Assembly (NCBI RefSeq): GCF_001424195.1
Contig: NZ_LMOO01000001.1
Coordinates: 560,256-624,255, forward strand
From: Cellulomonas sp. Leaf334
Lineage (GTDB): Bacteria; Actinomycetota; Actinomycetes; Actinomycetales; Cellulomonadaceae
DNA: 64,000 nt
Reading direction: 5' to 3'
Each line of letters starts with the position of its first letter. The first letter of the stretch is position 1. The position numbers and the translations under genes are program-made. Below, piece after piece: positions 16,254-25,719 of the stretch. Below the pieces are notes generated by a model. That model was given only the letters and a program-made list of their open reading frames with translations. It was not told the DNA's origin and did no database searches.

Positions 16254-17686
16254 TGGGCGCCCCCACCATCCAGCTGGAACCGACCGAGGAGACGCAGCAC
16301 GTGACCGAGCACGCGACGCGGGACCTCCTGCGCCTGGCCACCGCCGGCTCCGTCGACGACGGCAAGAGCACCCTGATCGGCCGCCTCCTGTACGACACGA
16401 AGTCGGTGCTCGCCGACCAGCTCAGCGCGGTCGAGGCCGCGACCCTGGCGCGTGGCGGCGGCGAGGTCGACCTGGCGCTGCTCACCGACGGCCTGCGGGC
16501 CGAGCGCGAGCAGGGCATCACGATCGACGTGGCGTACCGGTACTTCTCGACGGCCACCCGCGCGTTCGTGCTGGCCGACACCCCGGGGCACGTGCAGTAC
16601 ACCCGCAACATGGTGACCGGCGCGTCCACGGCCGAGCTCGCGATCGTGCTCGTCGACGCCCGCAAGGGTGTGCTGGAACAGACCCGTCGGCACGCCTCGA
16701 TCACCGCGCTCCTGCGCGTGCCGCACGTCGTGCTCGCCGTGAACAAGATGGACCTGGTCGACTTCGACGAGGCCACGTTCCGCGCGATCGCCGACGAGTT
16801 CACCGCCTACGCGCTGAGCCTCGGCATCCCGGACGTCACGGCGGTCCCGCTGTCGGCACTGACCGGCGACAACGTCGTGGACCGGTCCGCACGGACGCCC
16901 TGGTACGACGGTCCGACACTCCTGGAGCACCTCGAGGCGGTGCCGGTGGGTCGCGACGCCCTGTCCGAGCCGTTCCGGTTCCCCGTGCAGGTGGTCATCC
17001 GCCCGCGGACCGCCGAGCACCCCGACTACCGCGGCTACGCAGGCCGGGTCGCGTCGGGCGTCGTCTCCGTCGGCGACGAGGTCACCGTGCTCCCGTCGGG
17101 CAAGCGCACCACGGTCGTCGGCATCGACACGTTCGACGGTCCGCTGACCGAGGCGCACGCGCCCCAGTCGGTCACGCTGCGGCTGGCCGACGACGTCGAC
17201 GTGGCGCGCGGCGACGTCCTGGTCCCCACCGCGGCCACGGTCAACGTCGGCTCCGACCTGGAGGGCACCGTCTGCTGGCTGGCCGAGAAGCGCAGCGTCC
17301 TGGGCGCCCGCCTCCTGGTCCGCGTCGGCACCCGGACGGTCCGCGCGCTGCTGCGCGAGGTCAACGCCCGGCTCGACGTCGACACCCTCACGGTGGAGGC
17401 CTGGGACGGCGTGGACACGCTGCACGCGGTCGACGCCACCGACACGTCCTCGGACATCCCGCCGCGCGCGCTGACCCTCAACGCGATCGGCCGGGTCAAG
17501 ATCCGGCTGGCCGAGCCGATCGTGCTCGACGAGTACGCGACGCACCGCCGCACGGGTGGGTTCCTGCTGGTCGACCCCGCGGACGGCACCACCCTGGCCG
17601 CCGGGATGATCGGTGCCACCCTGCTCGACCGGCTCGCGCCGACGCCGAGCGACGACGACGACTGGTTCGCCGGGGCGGGGATATGA
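16253..17686 (+). CDS. cysN: Sulfate adenylyltransferase subunit 1 CysN (GTPase)
   Basis: 477 residues, an EF-Tu-like GTPase. G1 is AGSVDDGKST, G2 lies around GITIDVAYRYF, G3 is DTPGH and G4 is NKMD, followed by beta-barrel domains. GTP hydrolysis drives sulfate adenylylation by the CysD subunit. There is no fused CysC kinase domain, in agreement with the APS-type CysH next to it. The ATG at 16253 gives a 16-residue N-terminal extension; a GTG at 16302 is a possible internal start. The stop overlaps the cysG start. Confidence 0.96.
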   Translation: MGAPTIQLEPTEETQHVTEHATRDLLRLATAGSVDDGKSTLIGRLLYDTKSVLADQLSAVEAATLARGGGEVDLALLTDGLRAEREQGITIDVAYRYFSTATRAFVLADTPGHVQYTRNMVTGASTAELAIVLVDARKGVLEQTRRHASITALLRVPHVVLAVNKMDLVDFDEATFRAIADEFTAYALSLGIPDVTAVPLSALTGDNVVDRSARTPWYDGPTLLEHLEAVPVGRDALSEPFRFPVQVVIRPRTAEHPDYRGYAGRVASGVVSVGDEVTVLPSGKRTTVVGIDTFDGPLTEAHAPQSVTLRLADDVDVARGDVLVPTAATVNVGSDLEGTVCWLAEKRSVLGARLLVRVGTRTVRALLREVNARLDVDTLTVEAWDGVDTLHAVDATDTSSDIPPRALTLNAIGRVKIRLAEPIVLDEYATHRRTGGFLLVDPADGTTLAAGMIGATLLDRLAPTPSDDDDWFAGAGI

Positions 17687-18879
17687 CCGGCCCGCAGCAC
17701 CCGCTCTTCCTCGACGTCACCAGCCGTCGTGTCGTCGTCGTCGGCGGCGGCCCTGTCGCGGCCCGGCGTGCCGCCCGGCTCGTCGAGGACGGCGCGGACG
17801 TCCTCGTCGTGGCGCCCGCACTCTGCGAGGACCTCGCGGACCACGCCGCTACGGGACGCATCACCTGGCGGGCGCGTGACTACCTGACCACCGACCTCGA
17901 CGGCGCGTGGCTGGTGCACACCGCGACGGGCGACCGCGCGGTCGACGACGCGGTCGCCGCCGACGCCGAGTCGCTGCGGCTGTGGTGCGTGCGGGCCGAC
18001 GACGCGAGCGCGTCGAGCGCCTGGACCCCGGCTGTCGCGCGCTCCGGCGACGTCACGGTCGCGGTCGGCACGGGCGGCGACCCCCGCCGGGCCGTCGCCC
18101 TGCGCAACGCGGTCGCGCTCCTGCTCGACACCGGCAGGCTCCCCGTGCGCCACCACCGGCCCAGCACCGGGCGGGTCACCCTCGTCGGCGGTGGCCCGGG
18201 CGACCCGGGGCTCATCACCACGCGCGGTCGCCGAGCGCTGGCCGAGGCCGACGTGGTCGTCGTCGACCGCCTCGCACCCCGTGCCCTGCTCGCGGAGCTG
18301 GACCCCGCCGTCGAGATCATCGAGGCCGGCAAGTCCCCCCACGCGCACACGCTGACCCAGACCGAGATCAACGCGGTGCTCGTCGAGCGCGCGCAGGCAG
18401 GCCACCGCGTGGTGCGGCTCAAGGGCGGCGACCCGTACGTGCTCGGCCGCGGCGGCGAGGAGGTGCTCGCGTGCGTGTCCGCGGGCGTCCCGGTCGAGGT
18501 CGTCCCCGGCGTGACCAGCGCGCTCGCCGTACCTGCGTCCGCCGGGATCCCCGTCACGCACCGCGGGCTCGCGCGCCAGCTCACCATCCTGTCCGCGCAC
18601 GACCAGGCGCCCGACTGGGAGACGCTCGCGCGTCTGGACGGCACGCTGGTGCTGCTCATGGGCGTCGCCCAGCTGCCGTCGCACACCCGGGCGCTGCTGG
18701 CGCACGGCAAGGACCCGGGCACGCCGGTGGCGATCGTGGAGAACGGCACCCTGCCCGGGCAGCGCACCACCGTCGGGACCCTCGCGGACATCGCGCGCGT
18801 CGCCCGGGAGCGCGGCGTCGGCAACCCGGCCGTCGTCGTGATCGGTGACGTCGCCGCCCTGGCGGACGTCCTGGCCTAG
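17683..18879 (+). CDS. cysG: Short siroheme synthase: precorrin-2 dehydrogenase fused to uroporphyrinogen-III methyltransferase
   Basis: 398 residues, against about 457 in E. coli CysG. Residues 12-140 form the NAD-binding precorrin-2 dehydrogenase (VVVVGGGPVAARRA), and Asp106 aligns with the catalytic Asp of E. coli CysG. From about 165 onwards is the SUMT domain: VGGGPGDPG, VVRLKGGDPYVLGRGGEE and VPGVTSA. The helical dimerisation/chelatase region that separates them in E. coli is almost absent, only some 25 residues being left. The protein should therefore make sirohydrochlorin, while iron insertion probably needs a separate chelatase not in this window. It supplies siroheme for Sir and closes the operon. 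Confidence 0.92.
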   Translation: MTGPQHPLFLDVTSRRVVVVGGGPVAARRAARLVEDGADVLVVAPALCEDLADHAATGRITWRARDYLTTDLDGAWLVHTATGDRAVDDAVAADAESLRLWCVRADDASASSAWTPAVARSGDVTVAVGTGGDPRRAVALRNAVALLLDTGRLPVRHHRPSTGRVTLVGGGPGDPGLITTRGRRALAEADVVVVDRLAPRALLAELDPAVEIIEAGKSPHAHTLTQTEINAVLVERAQAGHRVVRLKGGDPYVLGRGGEEVLACVSAGVPVEVVPGVTSALAVPASAGIPVTHRGLARQLTILSAHDQAPDWETLARLDGTLVLLMGVAQLPSHTRALLAHGKDPGTPVAIVENGTLPGQRTTVGTLADIARVARERGVGNPAVVVIGDVAALADVLA

Positions 18880-18882
18880 GTT
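18877..18882 (+). promoter_or_regulatory. -10 box TAGGTT of a leaderless transcript
   Basis: TAGGTT begins with the cysG stop codon and ends 7 nt before the GTG at 18890. The match to TANNNT and the spacing suggest that the next gene has its own leaderless promoter. Confidence 0.55.
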
Positions 18883-18889
18883 GGCGGAC

Positions 18890-19684
18890 GTGCCCGACCT
18901 GCCCGCGCTCGACGTCCTCCTGCCCGCCGACGCGCCCGCGCGCGTGCTCGCACCACGTCCCGACGAGGCCGAGCTGATCAGCCTGTTCACGAGCGACCCG
19001 ACGACCGGGGTCCACGTGCGCGCCAACATGGTCAGCACCGTGGACGGTGCCGCCACGGGCGCAAACCGCGTCAGCGGCTCCATCAACGGACCAGCGGACC
19101 TCCGCGTCTTCCGCGTCCTCCGGGCCCTGGCGGACGTGGTCCTGGTCGGCGCGGGCACGGTGCGCGCGGAGCGATACACGCCGCTGGCGGTCCCCGTCGA
19201 GCTCCGGGCGGCACGAGCGGCACTCGGCCGTGCCGACGCGCTCGAGCTCGCCGTCGTCACGGCGAGCGGCGACCTCCCGGACTCGCTGCTCGTCACCGAC
19301 CGCCCCCCGCTCGTGCTCACCACCGCGTCGGCCCCGTCGCTCGACGCGCTCCGGTCCCGCCTCGGCGCCGACCGGGTGGTCGTCGCCGACGGTGGCGTGC
19401 CGGGGGCCGTCGACCCGCATGCGGTCCTCGCAGCCCTCGCGGACCGCGGGTTCGTGCACGTCCTGGCCGAGGGTGGCCCGACGCTGCTGGCCCAGCTGGT
19501 GGACGCGGACCTCGTCGACGAGCTCTGCCTGACGTGGAGCCCGCAGCTGGTCGGCGGACCGGCTGGGCGCGTCGCGCACCTGCCCACGTGGTTCGCTCCG
19601 GCCCGGGCACTGACCCTGGCGCACCTGCTCCACGCGGACGGCGTGCTGCTGGGTCGCTGGCGGGTGGCTAGGCTCGGCGCGTGA
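18890..19684 (+). CDS. RibD C-terminal-type pyrimidine reductase family protein
   Basis: 264 residues of the RibD_C/dihydrofolate-reductase-like fold: RANMVSTVDGAATG near the start, then VLVGAGTVRAERY for NADPH binding, and LAEGGPTLLAQL near the C-terminus. Stand-alone members reduce 5-amino-6-ribosylaminouracil 5'-phosphate in riboflavin synthesis or a related compound, but no deaminase domain and no rib genes are present here, so the substrate is uncertain. The GTG is supported by a TAGGTT box 7 nt upstream. It overlaps the following gene by GTGA. Confidence 0.85.
   Translation: MPDLPALDVLLPADAPARVLAPRPDEAELISLFTSDPTTGVHVRANMVSTVDGAATGANRVSGSINGPADLRVFRVLRALADVVLVGAGTVRAERYTPLAVPVELRAARAALGRADALELAVVTASGDLPDSLLVTDRPPLVLTTASAPSLDALRSRLGADRVVVADGGVPGAVDPHAVLAALADRGFVHVLAEGGPTLLAQLVDADLVDELCLTWSPQLVGGPAGRVAHLPTWFAPARALTLAHLLHADGVLLGRWRVARLGA
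19669..19674 (+). promoter_or_regulatory. -10 box TAGGCT inside the end of the reductase gene
   Basis: TAGGCT ends 6 nt before the GTG at 19681. It suggests a separate leaderless transcript for the downstream unknown gene in addition to read-through. Confidence 0.5.
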
Positions 19685-20166
19685 CCGACACGATCATCGT
19701 CCTCACGGAGGACACCCTCGCCAGCGCCGACGTCGAGAAGCTGCTCGCCCTGCACCAGGGCGAGACGTACGCGTACCGCGTGCTCGTCCCGGCGGATACC
19801 GACCGCCCGCTCGTCTCGACGATCATCGACAACCTCAGCCTCGGCGAGCTCAAGGAGGCGTGGCACCGCGCGATCGGCAAGGAGCCGTCGTCTCACGAGG
19901 CCAAGGCCACCGCCGACGAGCAGCTCGCCGGCAGCGTCGCGGCGTTCGTCGCCGTCGGGCGGGAGGCCACCGGCTCGGTCGTCGAGGACGACCCGCTGCC
20001 CGCCCTGCGGGCCGCCGTCGCCGACGGTGACGTGGTCGAGGTGGCCGTCGTCACCTACCCGCACGCGATCGAGGACACGTTCCACCGCGACTGGGCGTCC
20101 CGCGCACGCGAGGAGCTCCAGGTGCCCGTGCTGCACCTGTACTCGGGCACCAGCGAGCTCGGCTGA
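19681..20166 (+). CDS. Conserved protein of unknown function, alpha/beta fold
   Basis: 161 residues, acidic, with no signal peptide, membrane segment or Cys. The pattern of short hydrophobic strands (TIIVLTE, YRVLVPA, VAAFVAVG, VEVAVVTYPH, VPVLHLY) alternating with amphipathic helices suggests a Rossmann-like or universal-stress-protein-like fold. The ATP motif of UspA proteins (GxxGxxxxxxxxxG) is not visible. It follows the RibD-type gene with a GTGA overlap and also has its own -10-like box. No function can be given from sequence alone. Confidence 0.75.
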   Translation: MTDTIIVLTEDTLASADVEKLLALHQGETYAYRVLVPADTDRPLVSTIIDNLSLGELKEAWHRAIGKEPSSHEAKATADEQLAGSVAAFVAVGREATGSVVEDDPLPALRAAVADGDVVEVAVVTYPHAIEDTFHRDWASRAREELQVPVLHLYSGTSELG

Positions 20167-20171
20167 CACCT

Positions 20172-20218
20172 CGACGACGGGTGGCACGTCCCCGCACGGG
20201 GTGTGCCGCCCGTCGTCG
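20172..20218. terminator. Nested hairpin, bidirectional terminator between convergent genes
   Basis: Arms 20172-20187 and 20203-20218 pair over 16 bp with one mismatch; the loop holds a smaller CCCC-GCAC-GGGG hairpin. It fills the 58-bp gap between two convergent genes. No U-tract is present, as is common in GC-rich actinobacteria. Confidence 0.75.
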
Positions 20219-20224
20219 CGTCCG

Positions 20225-21417
20225 TCAGACCGACCGCAGCGCCTCGGTCGGCGGCACCCGCGCGGCTCGCAGCGCCGGATAGAGTCCGACGACCGACCCG
20301 ACGGCGAGCGAGCAGACGAGTCCCGCGGCCACCGGCTCCCACGGCATCGTCACAGCCCACCCCTGGCTGTCCGCGAACACCCAGGTCACCGCGACGCCGA
20401 GCACCACCCCGGCGAACCCGCCGAGGAGCGAGAGCAGCACCGACTCGACGAGGAACTGGCCGCCGATCGAGCTCCGCGGCGCACCGAGCGCCCGGCGCAC
20501 CCCGATCTCGCGGCGCCGTTCGAGCACCGAGACCACCATGACGTTGGCGATGCCGACACCGCCGACGAGCAGCGCGACCGCCCCGAGCCCGACCGCGAGG
20601 AGCGTGAACGACCGGTCGGCGGCGGCCCCGGCCGCCAGGGCGTCGGACGGTCGGGACACCCGCACCTCGTCGGGCGCGGCGGGGTGGGCCGTGCGCCCCA
20701 GCACGGTCCGGGTGGCCTCCACCTGGTCGGGCTGGACGCGCACGTACACGGTGGACGGCGGGAGGTCGTCATCGACGAGCGTGTGCGCGACGACCGTCCC
20801 GATCAGAGCCGCCTCGTCGAGCTCCGGGGCGAGCACCACCGGGTCGAGGATCCCGACGACCGTGAACGGACGTCCCGCGACCGACACGTCGATGCCGCCG
20901 GCGAGCGGCCCGACGCCGAGCCGGCGGGCGGTCGTCGCGCCGAGGACGACCGCGGGGTAGCGCTCCGTCGCGTGGTCGAGCCACCGCCCCTCGCGGACCG
21001 TCGCAGCCACCGAGTCGAGCAGGTCGAGATCGGCGGCGGCCACGAGGACCCCGCTCGTCCGGCTCTCGGGGACCCCGTCGGACCGGCGCACGGTGGCGTC
21101 GACGGCACGGACGGCCGAGGCCGTGGTGACGGTGGGGATCCGCTCGATCATCGCGACCGACGCATCGGGCAGGGTGCCCTCGTCGCCCAGGAGCCCCTGC
21201 CCCGGTGCGACCGTGAGCAGGTTGGTGCCCAGCGCGTCGAGCTGGGCGCGCAGGTCGGCCCGCGACGACTCCGACAGTCCCAGTACCCCGACGAGGGCGG
21301 TGATCCCGATCGCGATGCCCAGGGCGGAGAGGGCGGTGCGGCCGGGACGGACCGTGAGCCCGCGGGCGCTCAGCCGGAGCAGGTCGACGGTGGACATGCG
21401 ACGGACCTCGGTCAGGG

Positions 21418-21421
<4 letters not shown>
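20225..21421 (-). CDS. ABC transporter permease, MacB/FtsX type
   Basis: 398 residues with the MacB layout. One N-terminal transmembrane helix follows [20 protein letters not shown], then comes a large extracytoplasmic MacB_PCD domain (about 45-265), then three C-terminal helices with the FtsX motif [14 protein letters not shown] between the first two. The closing segment [15 protein letters not shown] is typical. MacB-type systems do not move substrate through the membrane but couple ATP hydrolysis to an outer or cell-wall partner. The ATG overlaps the stop of the ATPase gene (ATGA). It is the last gene of a four-gene minus-strand operon. Confidence 0.92.
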
Positions 21422-22106
<685 letters not shown>

Positions 22107-22110
<4 letters not shown>

Positions 22111-23144
22111 GGGGTCACCACCACGTCGTCGCCCTCGGCGACGTCCTCGCCGGAGATCTCGACGGAGGTGCCGGCGAACGCGCCCGCCGTCACGGTGACG
22201 TAGCGCGACGTGCCGTCGGCGAGCACCTTCTGCACGCCGTACCCGCCGTCGGCGAGCGCGACGAGCGCCGTCACCGGCACGAGCAGCACGTCGCTCGCCA
22301 CGGTCTGGTCGAGGCCGACCTCGACGGGTGTGCCCTCCACGAGCCCGTCGACGAGGGCGTCGGCCGGCGCGATCGTGACCCTGAGCTGCGGCTGCTCGTC
22401 GACGGTGACGACCCCCGTGGCCGTGATCGTGCCGTCCGTCGACGTACCGTCCGGCAGCGTGAGGGTCGCGGCACCGCCGACGGGTGCCAGAGCCGCCTGG
22501 CTGGTGCGCAGCGTGACGGTGACGAGCCGCTGCGTCGAACCGACGGACAGCACCGGTGCGCCGGGCTCGACGAGCGCGCCGAGGTCGGCCAGGTGCTCGT
22601 CGACGCGCATGTCCTCCGGTGTGAACAGCACGTCACCGAGCCGGACCGTGCCCGTCCGCGCGACGCCCAACGCCTTCTGCCAGCGCCTGACGGCGGCGGT
22701 GGTCACCGACGTCCAGTCGTCGTCGACCGTCAGGTCCAGGCCCGCGGCGTGTCCGAGGTCGGTCAGCGCCTGCTCGAGCTGGCGGACGTCGACGCCGTCC
22801 ACGGAGGCGGGACCGAGGTCGCGCCACGCCGGGGCGGCCCCCGGCAGTCGGACGACCGGCCGCGCGTCGATCGCGTACACGGGCTGCCCGGTCGCCACCG
22901 TCGAACCGACGGGGGCGAGCCACGTCACGGTGCCGGGCACTCGCGCCGCGAGCGAGGTCGTCGTGCCGTGGCCGACCTCGCCGCTCGTCGTCGTGGTCGA
23001 CACCAGGTCCGACCGGGCGACCGTCCGGGTGGTGAACGCGGCGGGCGTCGCGGAGGGGTCGGCGGCGTCGGACGGCGCACCGCACGCGGCCAGCGGGACC
23101 ACGAGCACGGCGACCAGGCCGGCGATGCGTGCTGGCGCCGTCAC
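22107..23144 (-). CDS. Membrane-fusion/adaptor lipoprotein with peptidoglycan-binding domain
   Basis: 345 residues. A lipoprotein signal ends in the lipobox LAAC, so the mature protein is anchored outside the membrane. Biotinyl-lipoyl-like strands ([15 protein letters not shown]) flank a PG_binding_1-type domain around residues 110-160 ([13 protein letters not shown]), and the C-terminal half resembles the beta-barrel/MPD part of HlyD/MacA adaptors. In Gram-positive bacteria such proteins link a MacB-type pump to the cell wall. The GTG at 23144 is chosen because it places the signal correctly and overlaps the previous stop. Confidence 0.88.
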
Positions 23145-23737
23145 TTCTCCTGCCCGTCGGTCGAGTCGTCCGGCGTCTCCACGCCCGCCTCGACGAGGCA
23201 CTCCTGCATGTCCTCCTGGAACTGCGGGTCGTCCGGTGCGGGGGCGCCCTCCGAACCGCGCCGGAACTCCGACTCCACCCGTCCGCCGTCGAACGTCGGG
23301 TCGGGCATGTCCCAGCCGCGGTCGCGCATGCACTGGGCGTGGTCGAGGAACGACTGCTTCTGCTCCGCCGTCAGAGGTTCGGAGCCCGCACCCGACTCGG
23401 CCATCCGCTGCCACGGCTCGCAGGCGTCGTCCGCGGCCTCGGCCTGCCCGGGCGTGAGGCCCTCGGCGTCCCCGAGCCGGTAGTGACCGTCGGTCGAGTC
23501 GGGCACGTCCACGCCGTGGTCGCGCATGCACTGGGCCCACGCGAGCATCGCGTCCTCGGGGGCGAGGACGGACGAGGACGGCGACGGGGCGCCGGAGGTC
23601 GCTCCCCCTGCTCCGGGCAGCTGGGGACCCTGCGTCGGAGTGCAGGCTGCGGCGACCGCACCGAGCAGGCACGTGGCTGCGAGCGCTGACGCGACGCGCC
23701 GACGGGCGGTCGGTGGGACGGAGGGAAGGGGGCTCAT
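23141..23737 (-). CDS. Secreted lipoprotein with duplicated CMR(D)xGxDxPD motif
   Basis: 198 residues. A signal peptide ends in the lipobox AVAAAC. The mature part starts with a Pro/Ser/Gly linker and has two copies of one motif: AQCMRDHGVDVPD and AQCMRDRGWDMPD, each followed by an acidic segment. Further Cys residues (in DDACEP and MQECL) suggest two disulfides. Its ATG has GGAGAA 7 nt upstream, and it is the first gene of the MacB-like operon, divergent from a two-component system. It could be a sensor, a substrate-binding part or the exported load. Function unknown. Confidence 0.85.
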   Translation of the reverse strand: MSPLPSVPPTARRRVASALAATCLLGAVAAACTPTQGPQLPGAGGATSGAPSPSSSVLAPEDAMLAWAQCMRDHGVDVPDSTDGHYRLGDAEGLTPGQAEAADDACEPWQRMAESGAGSEPLTAEQKQSFLDHAQCMRDRGWDMPDPTFDGGRVESEFRRGSEGAPAPDDPQFQEDMQECLVEAGVETPDDSTDGQEK

Positions 23738-23904
23738 GGTGGTTCTCCTCGTCGTGGTCGGGCTGACCGGACCAGCACACCGGGTGGTCGGTTCGGGCAG
23801 CGTTCGGTCCCGGACCGCGCACGGCGCCCACCCTTACGCTGGCTGAACACGACGGGGCCGATGCTGCGATGGCGGTCCACCTGCGGCCGGGACGGAGGTA
23901 TGCG

Positions 23905-24564
23905 GTGCGGGTGCTCGTGGCCGAGGACGAAGAGGTGATGGCCGACGCCCTGGCCCGGGGCCTGCGCCGAGCCGGGTACGCCGCCGACGTCGCCATGGAC
24001 GGCGGGACGGCCTTGGAGCTGGCGGCGCTCAACCCGTACGACGTGGTGCTGCTCGACCGGGACCTGCCGGTGGTGCACGGGGACGACGTGTGCCGCGCGC
24101 TGCTCGCGTCCGGGTCGGCCGCCAGGATCCTCATGCTCACCGCTGCCGGTGGGCTGCAGGAGAAGGTCGACGGGTTCGGGCTCGGCGCGGACGACTACCT
24201 GGCCAAGCCGTTCGCGTTCGTCGAGCTCCTCGCCCGGGTGCAGGCACTGGCCCGTCGCACCGCCCCAGCACAACCACCTGTCCTCGAGGCGGCCGGCCTG
24301 CGGGTGGACGTCGCGCGGCGGGCCGTGACGCGCGACGACCGACCGGTCGACCTCACGCTCAAGGAGTACGGCGTCCTGGTCGAGCTGGTCAGGGCGGCCG
24401 GCGCCGTCGTGTCGGCCGAGGACCTGCTGGCACGCGTGTGGGACGAGAACGCCGACCCGTTCACGAACGCCGTCCGGGTCACGATGGTGGGGCTGCGCCG
24501 GAAGCTCGGGGACCCGCCCGTCGTCGAGACGCTCCGCGGCGCCGGGTACCGGGTGATCGCGTGA
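23905..24564 (+). CDS. OmpR-family response regulator
   Basis: 219 residues. The receiver domain shows the acidic pair Glu7-Asp8, the phospho-acceptor Asp51 in VLLDRDLP, the Thr of MLTA and the Lys of AKPF. A winged-helix Trans_reg_C domain follows from about residue 125 (LTLKEYGVLVELV to GAGYRVI). GTG 23905 is preferred to an upstream ATG at 23869 because GGAGG lies 6 nt before it and the receiver domain begins directly. It overlaps its kinase gene by GTGA and is divergent from the MacB-like operon, the likely target. Confidence 0.95.
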   Translation: MRVLVAEDEEVMADALARGLRRAGYAADVAMDGGTALELAALNPYDVVLLDRDLPVVHGDDVCRALLASGSAARILMLTAAGGLQEKVDGFGLGADDYLAKPFAFVELLARVQALARRTAPAQPPVLEAAGLRVDVARRAVTRDDRPVDLTLKEYGVLVELVRAAGAVVSAEDLLARVWDENADPFTNAVRVTMVGLRRKLGDPPVVETLRGAGYRVIA

Positions 24565-25685
24565 GGCGGTCCCTCAGCGTCCGGTGGCGGCTCACCATCG
24601 TCTACACCGTCATCGTCGCGGCGTCCGGCGCCGTGCTGCTCGCGCTCGTCTACGGGCTGGTCACGGGCGGCGAGGTGCGCTCCGGCAGCGTGACGACCGA
24701 GGTGACGCCGGGGTCGGACGACGACGACCCACCGCCCGTGCCACCCGAGCTCCGCGACGACGAGCGCACCGACGGGTCCGGGGAGCTCCTCCAGAGCTCG
24801 TGGCTGGCCCTGGCCTTCGTCACGGTGGTGTCGGTGGGTATCGGCTGGGTCGTCGCGGGACGCCTCCTGGCCCCCGTGCACACCATCACGGCGCGCGCGC
24901 AGCGCATCTCCGCCGACTCGCTCGACGAACGCATCGCCCTGGGTGGTCCGCGCGACGAGCTGCGCGCGCTGGCCGACACGTTCGACGCGCTGCTGGGCCG
25001 GGTGCAGAGCACGGTGACGTCGGAGCGACGGCTCGTGGCCACGATGTCCCACGAGCTGCGGACGCCCCTGGCCAACCAGCGGGCGGCCCTCGAGGTCGCA
25101 CTCGCCGACCCCGATGCCGACGCCGGCGATCTGCGGGCCGCCGCGACGACCGCCCTCGAGCAGAGCCAGCGGGCCGCCCGGAGCATCGACGCACTCCTCG
25201 TGCTCGCCCGCGCCCAGTCCGGCGAGGCGACCGGCCCGCCCCGCCCGGTGGACCTGCGGGCAGCGGTCGCCGACGCCGTCGACCAGACCCGCGCGCCCGA
25301 CGATGGGCTCACCTGGGACGTGCACCTCGTCGACCTGACGGTGGCCGGAGAGCCCGACCTGCTGGCCCGCGCCGTGGCGAACCTCGTGGACAACGCGGCA
25401 CACCACAACGTCGAGAACGGCCACGTCGCGGTCCGGATCACCGCCGAGGCGGGCACCGGCCGAGTGGTCGTCGAGAACACGGGCCTGCCGGTCCCGCCGG
25501 AGACCGCCGCGGACCTCGTCCTCCCGTTCCGGCGGGGCGCGGCCGACCGGACGGCGGCCGGGGGCGGTGTCGGTCTGGGACTGACCGTGGTGCAGGCCGT
25601 CGCCGACCACCACGGGGGTGCGCTCGTGCTCACCCCACGTCCCGGCGGCGGCCTCGTCGCGGAGCTGCGGCTCCCGGCGCAGTGA
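24561..25685 (+). CDS. Sensor histidine kinase with HAMP domain
   Basis: 374 residues. Two transmembrane helices (about 11-33 and 76-98) enclose a short, acidic, Pro-rich extracellular loop of about 45 residues. A HAMP domain follows (GRLLAPVHTITARAQRIS). The H-box is MSHELRTPL with His164, the N-box is NLVDNAAHHN and the G-box is GVGLGLTVVQ. It phosphorylates the response regulator encoded just upstream. The small sensor loop resembles kinases that sense envelope stress or antimicrobial peptides together with MacB/BceAB-like pumps. Confidence 0.95.
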   Translation: MRRSLSVRWRLTIVYTVIVAASGAVLLALVYGLVTGGEVRSGSVTTEVTPGSDDDDPPPVPPELRDDERTDGSGELLQSSWLALAFVTVVSVGIGWVVAGRLLAPVHTITARAQRISADSLDERIALGGPRDELRALADTFDALLGRVQSTVTSERRLVATMSHELRTPLANQRAALEVALADPDADAGDLRAAATTALEQSQRAARSIDALLVLARAQSGEATGPPRPVDLRAAVADAVDQTRAPDDGLTWDVHLVDLTVAGEPDLLARAVANLVDNAAHHNVENGHVAVRITAEAGTGRVVVENTGLPVPPETAADLVLPFRRGAADRTAAGGGVGLGLTVVQAVADHHGGALVLTPRPGGGLVAELRLPAQ

Positions 25686-25689
25686 TCGA

Positions 25690-25706
25690 CCCGCGCACCG
25701 CGCGGG
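25690..25706. terminator. Short hairpin between convergent genes
   Basis: CCCGCGC and GCGCGGG pair over 7 bp around a 3-nt loop, in the 34-bp gap between the kinase gene and the convergent ATP-grasp gene. A weak two-way terminator is plausible. Confidence 0.4.
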
Positions 25707-25719
25707 CCGACCACCACCG

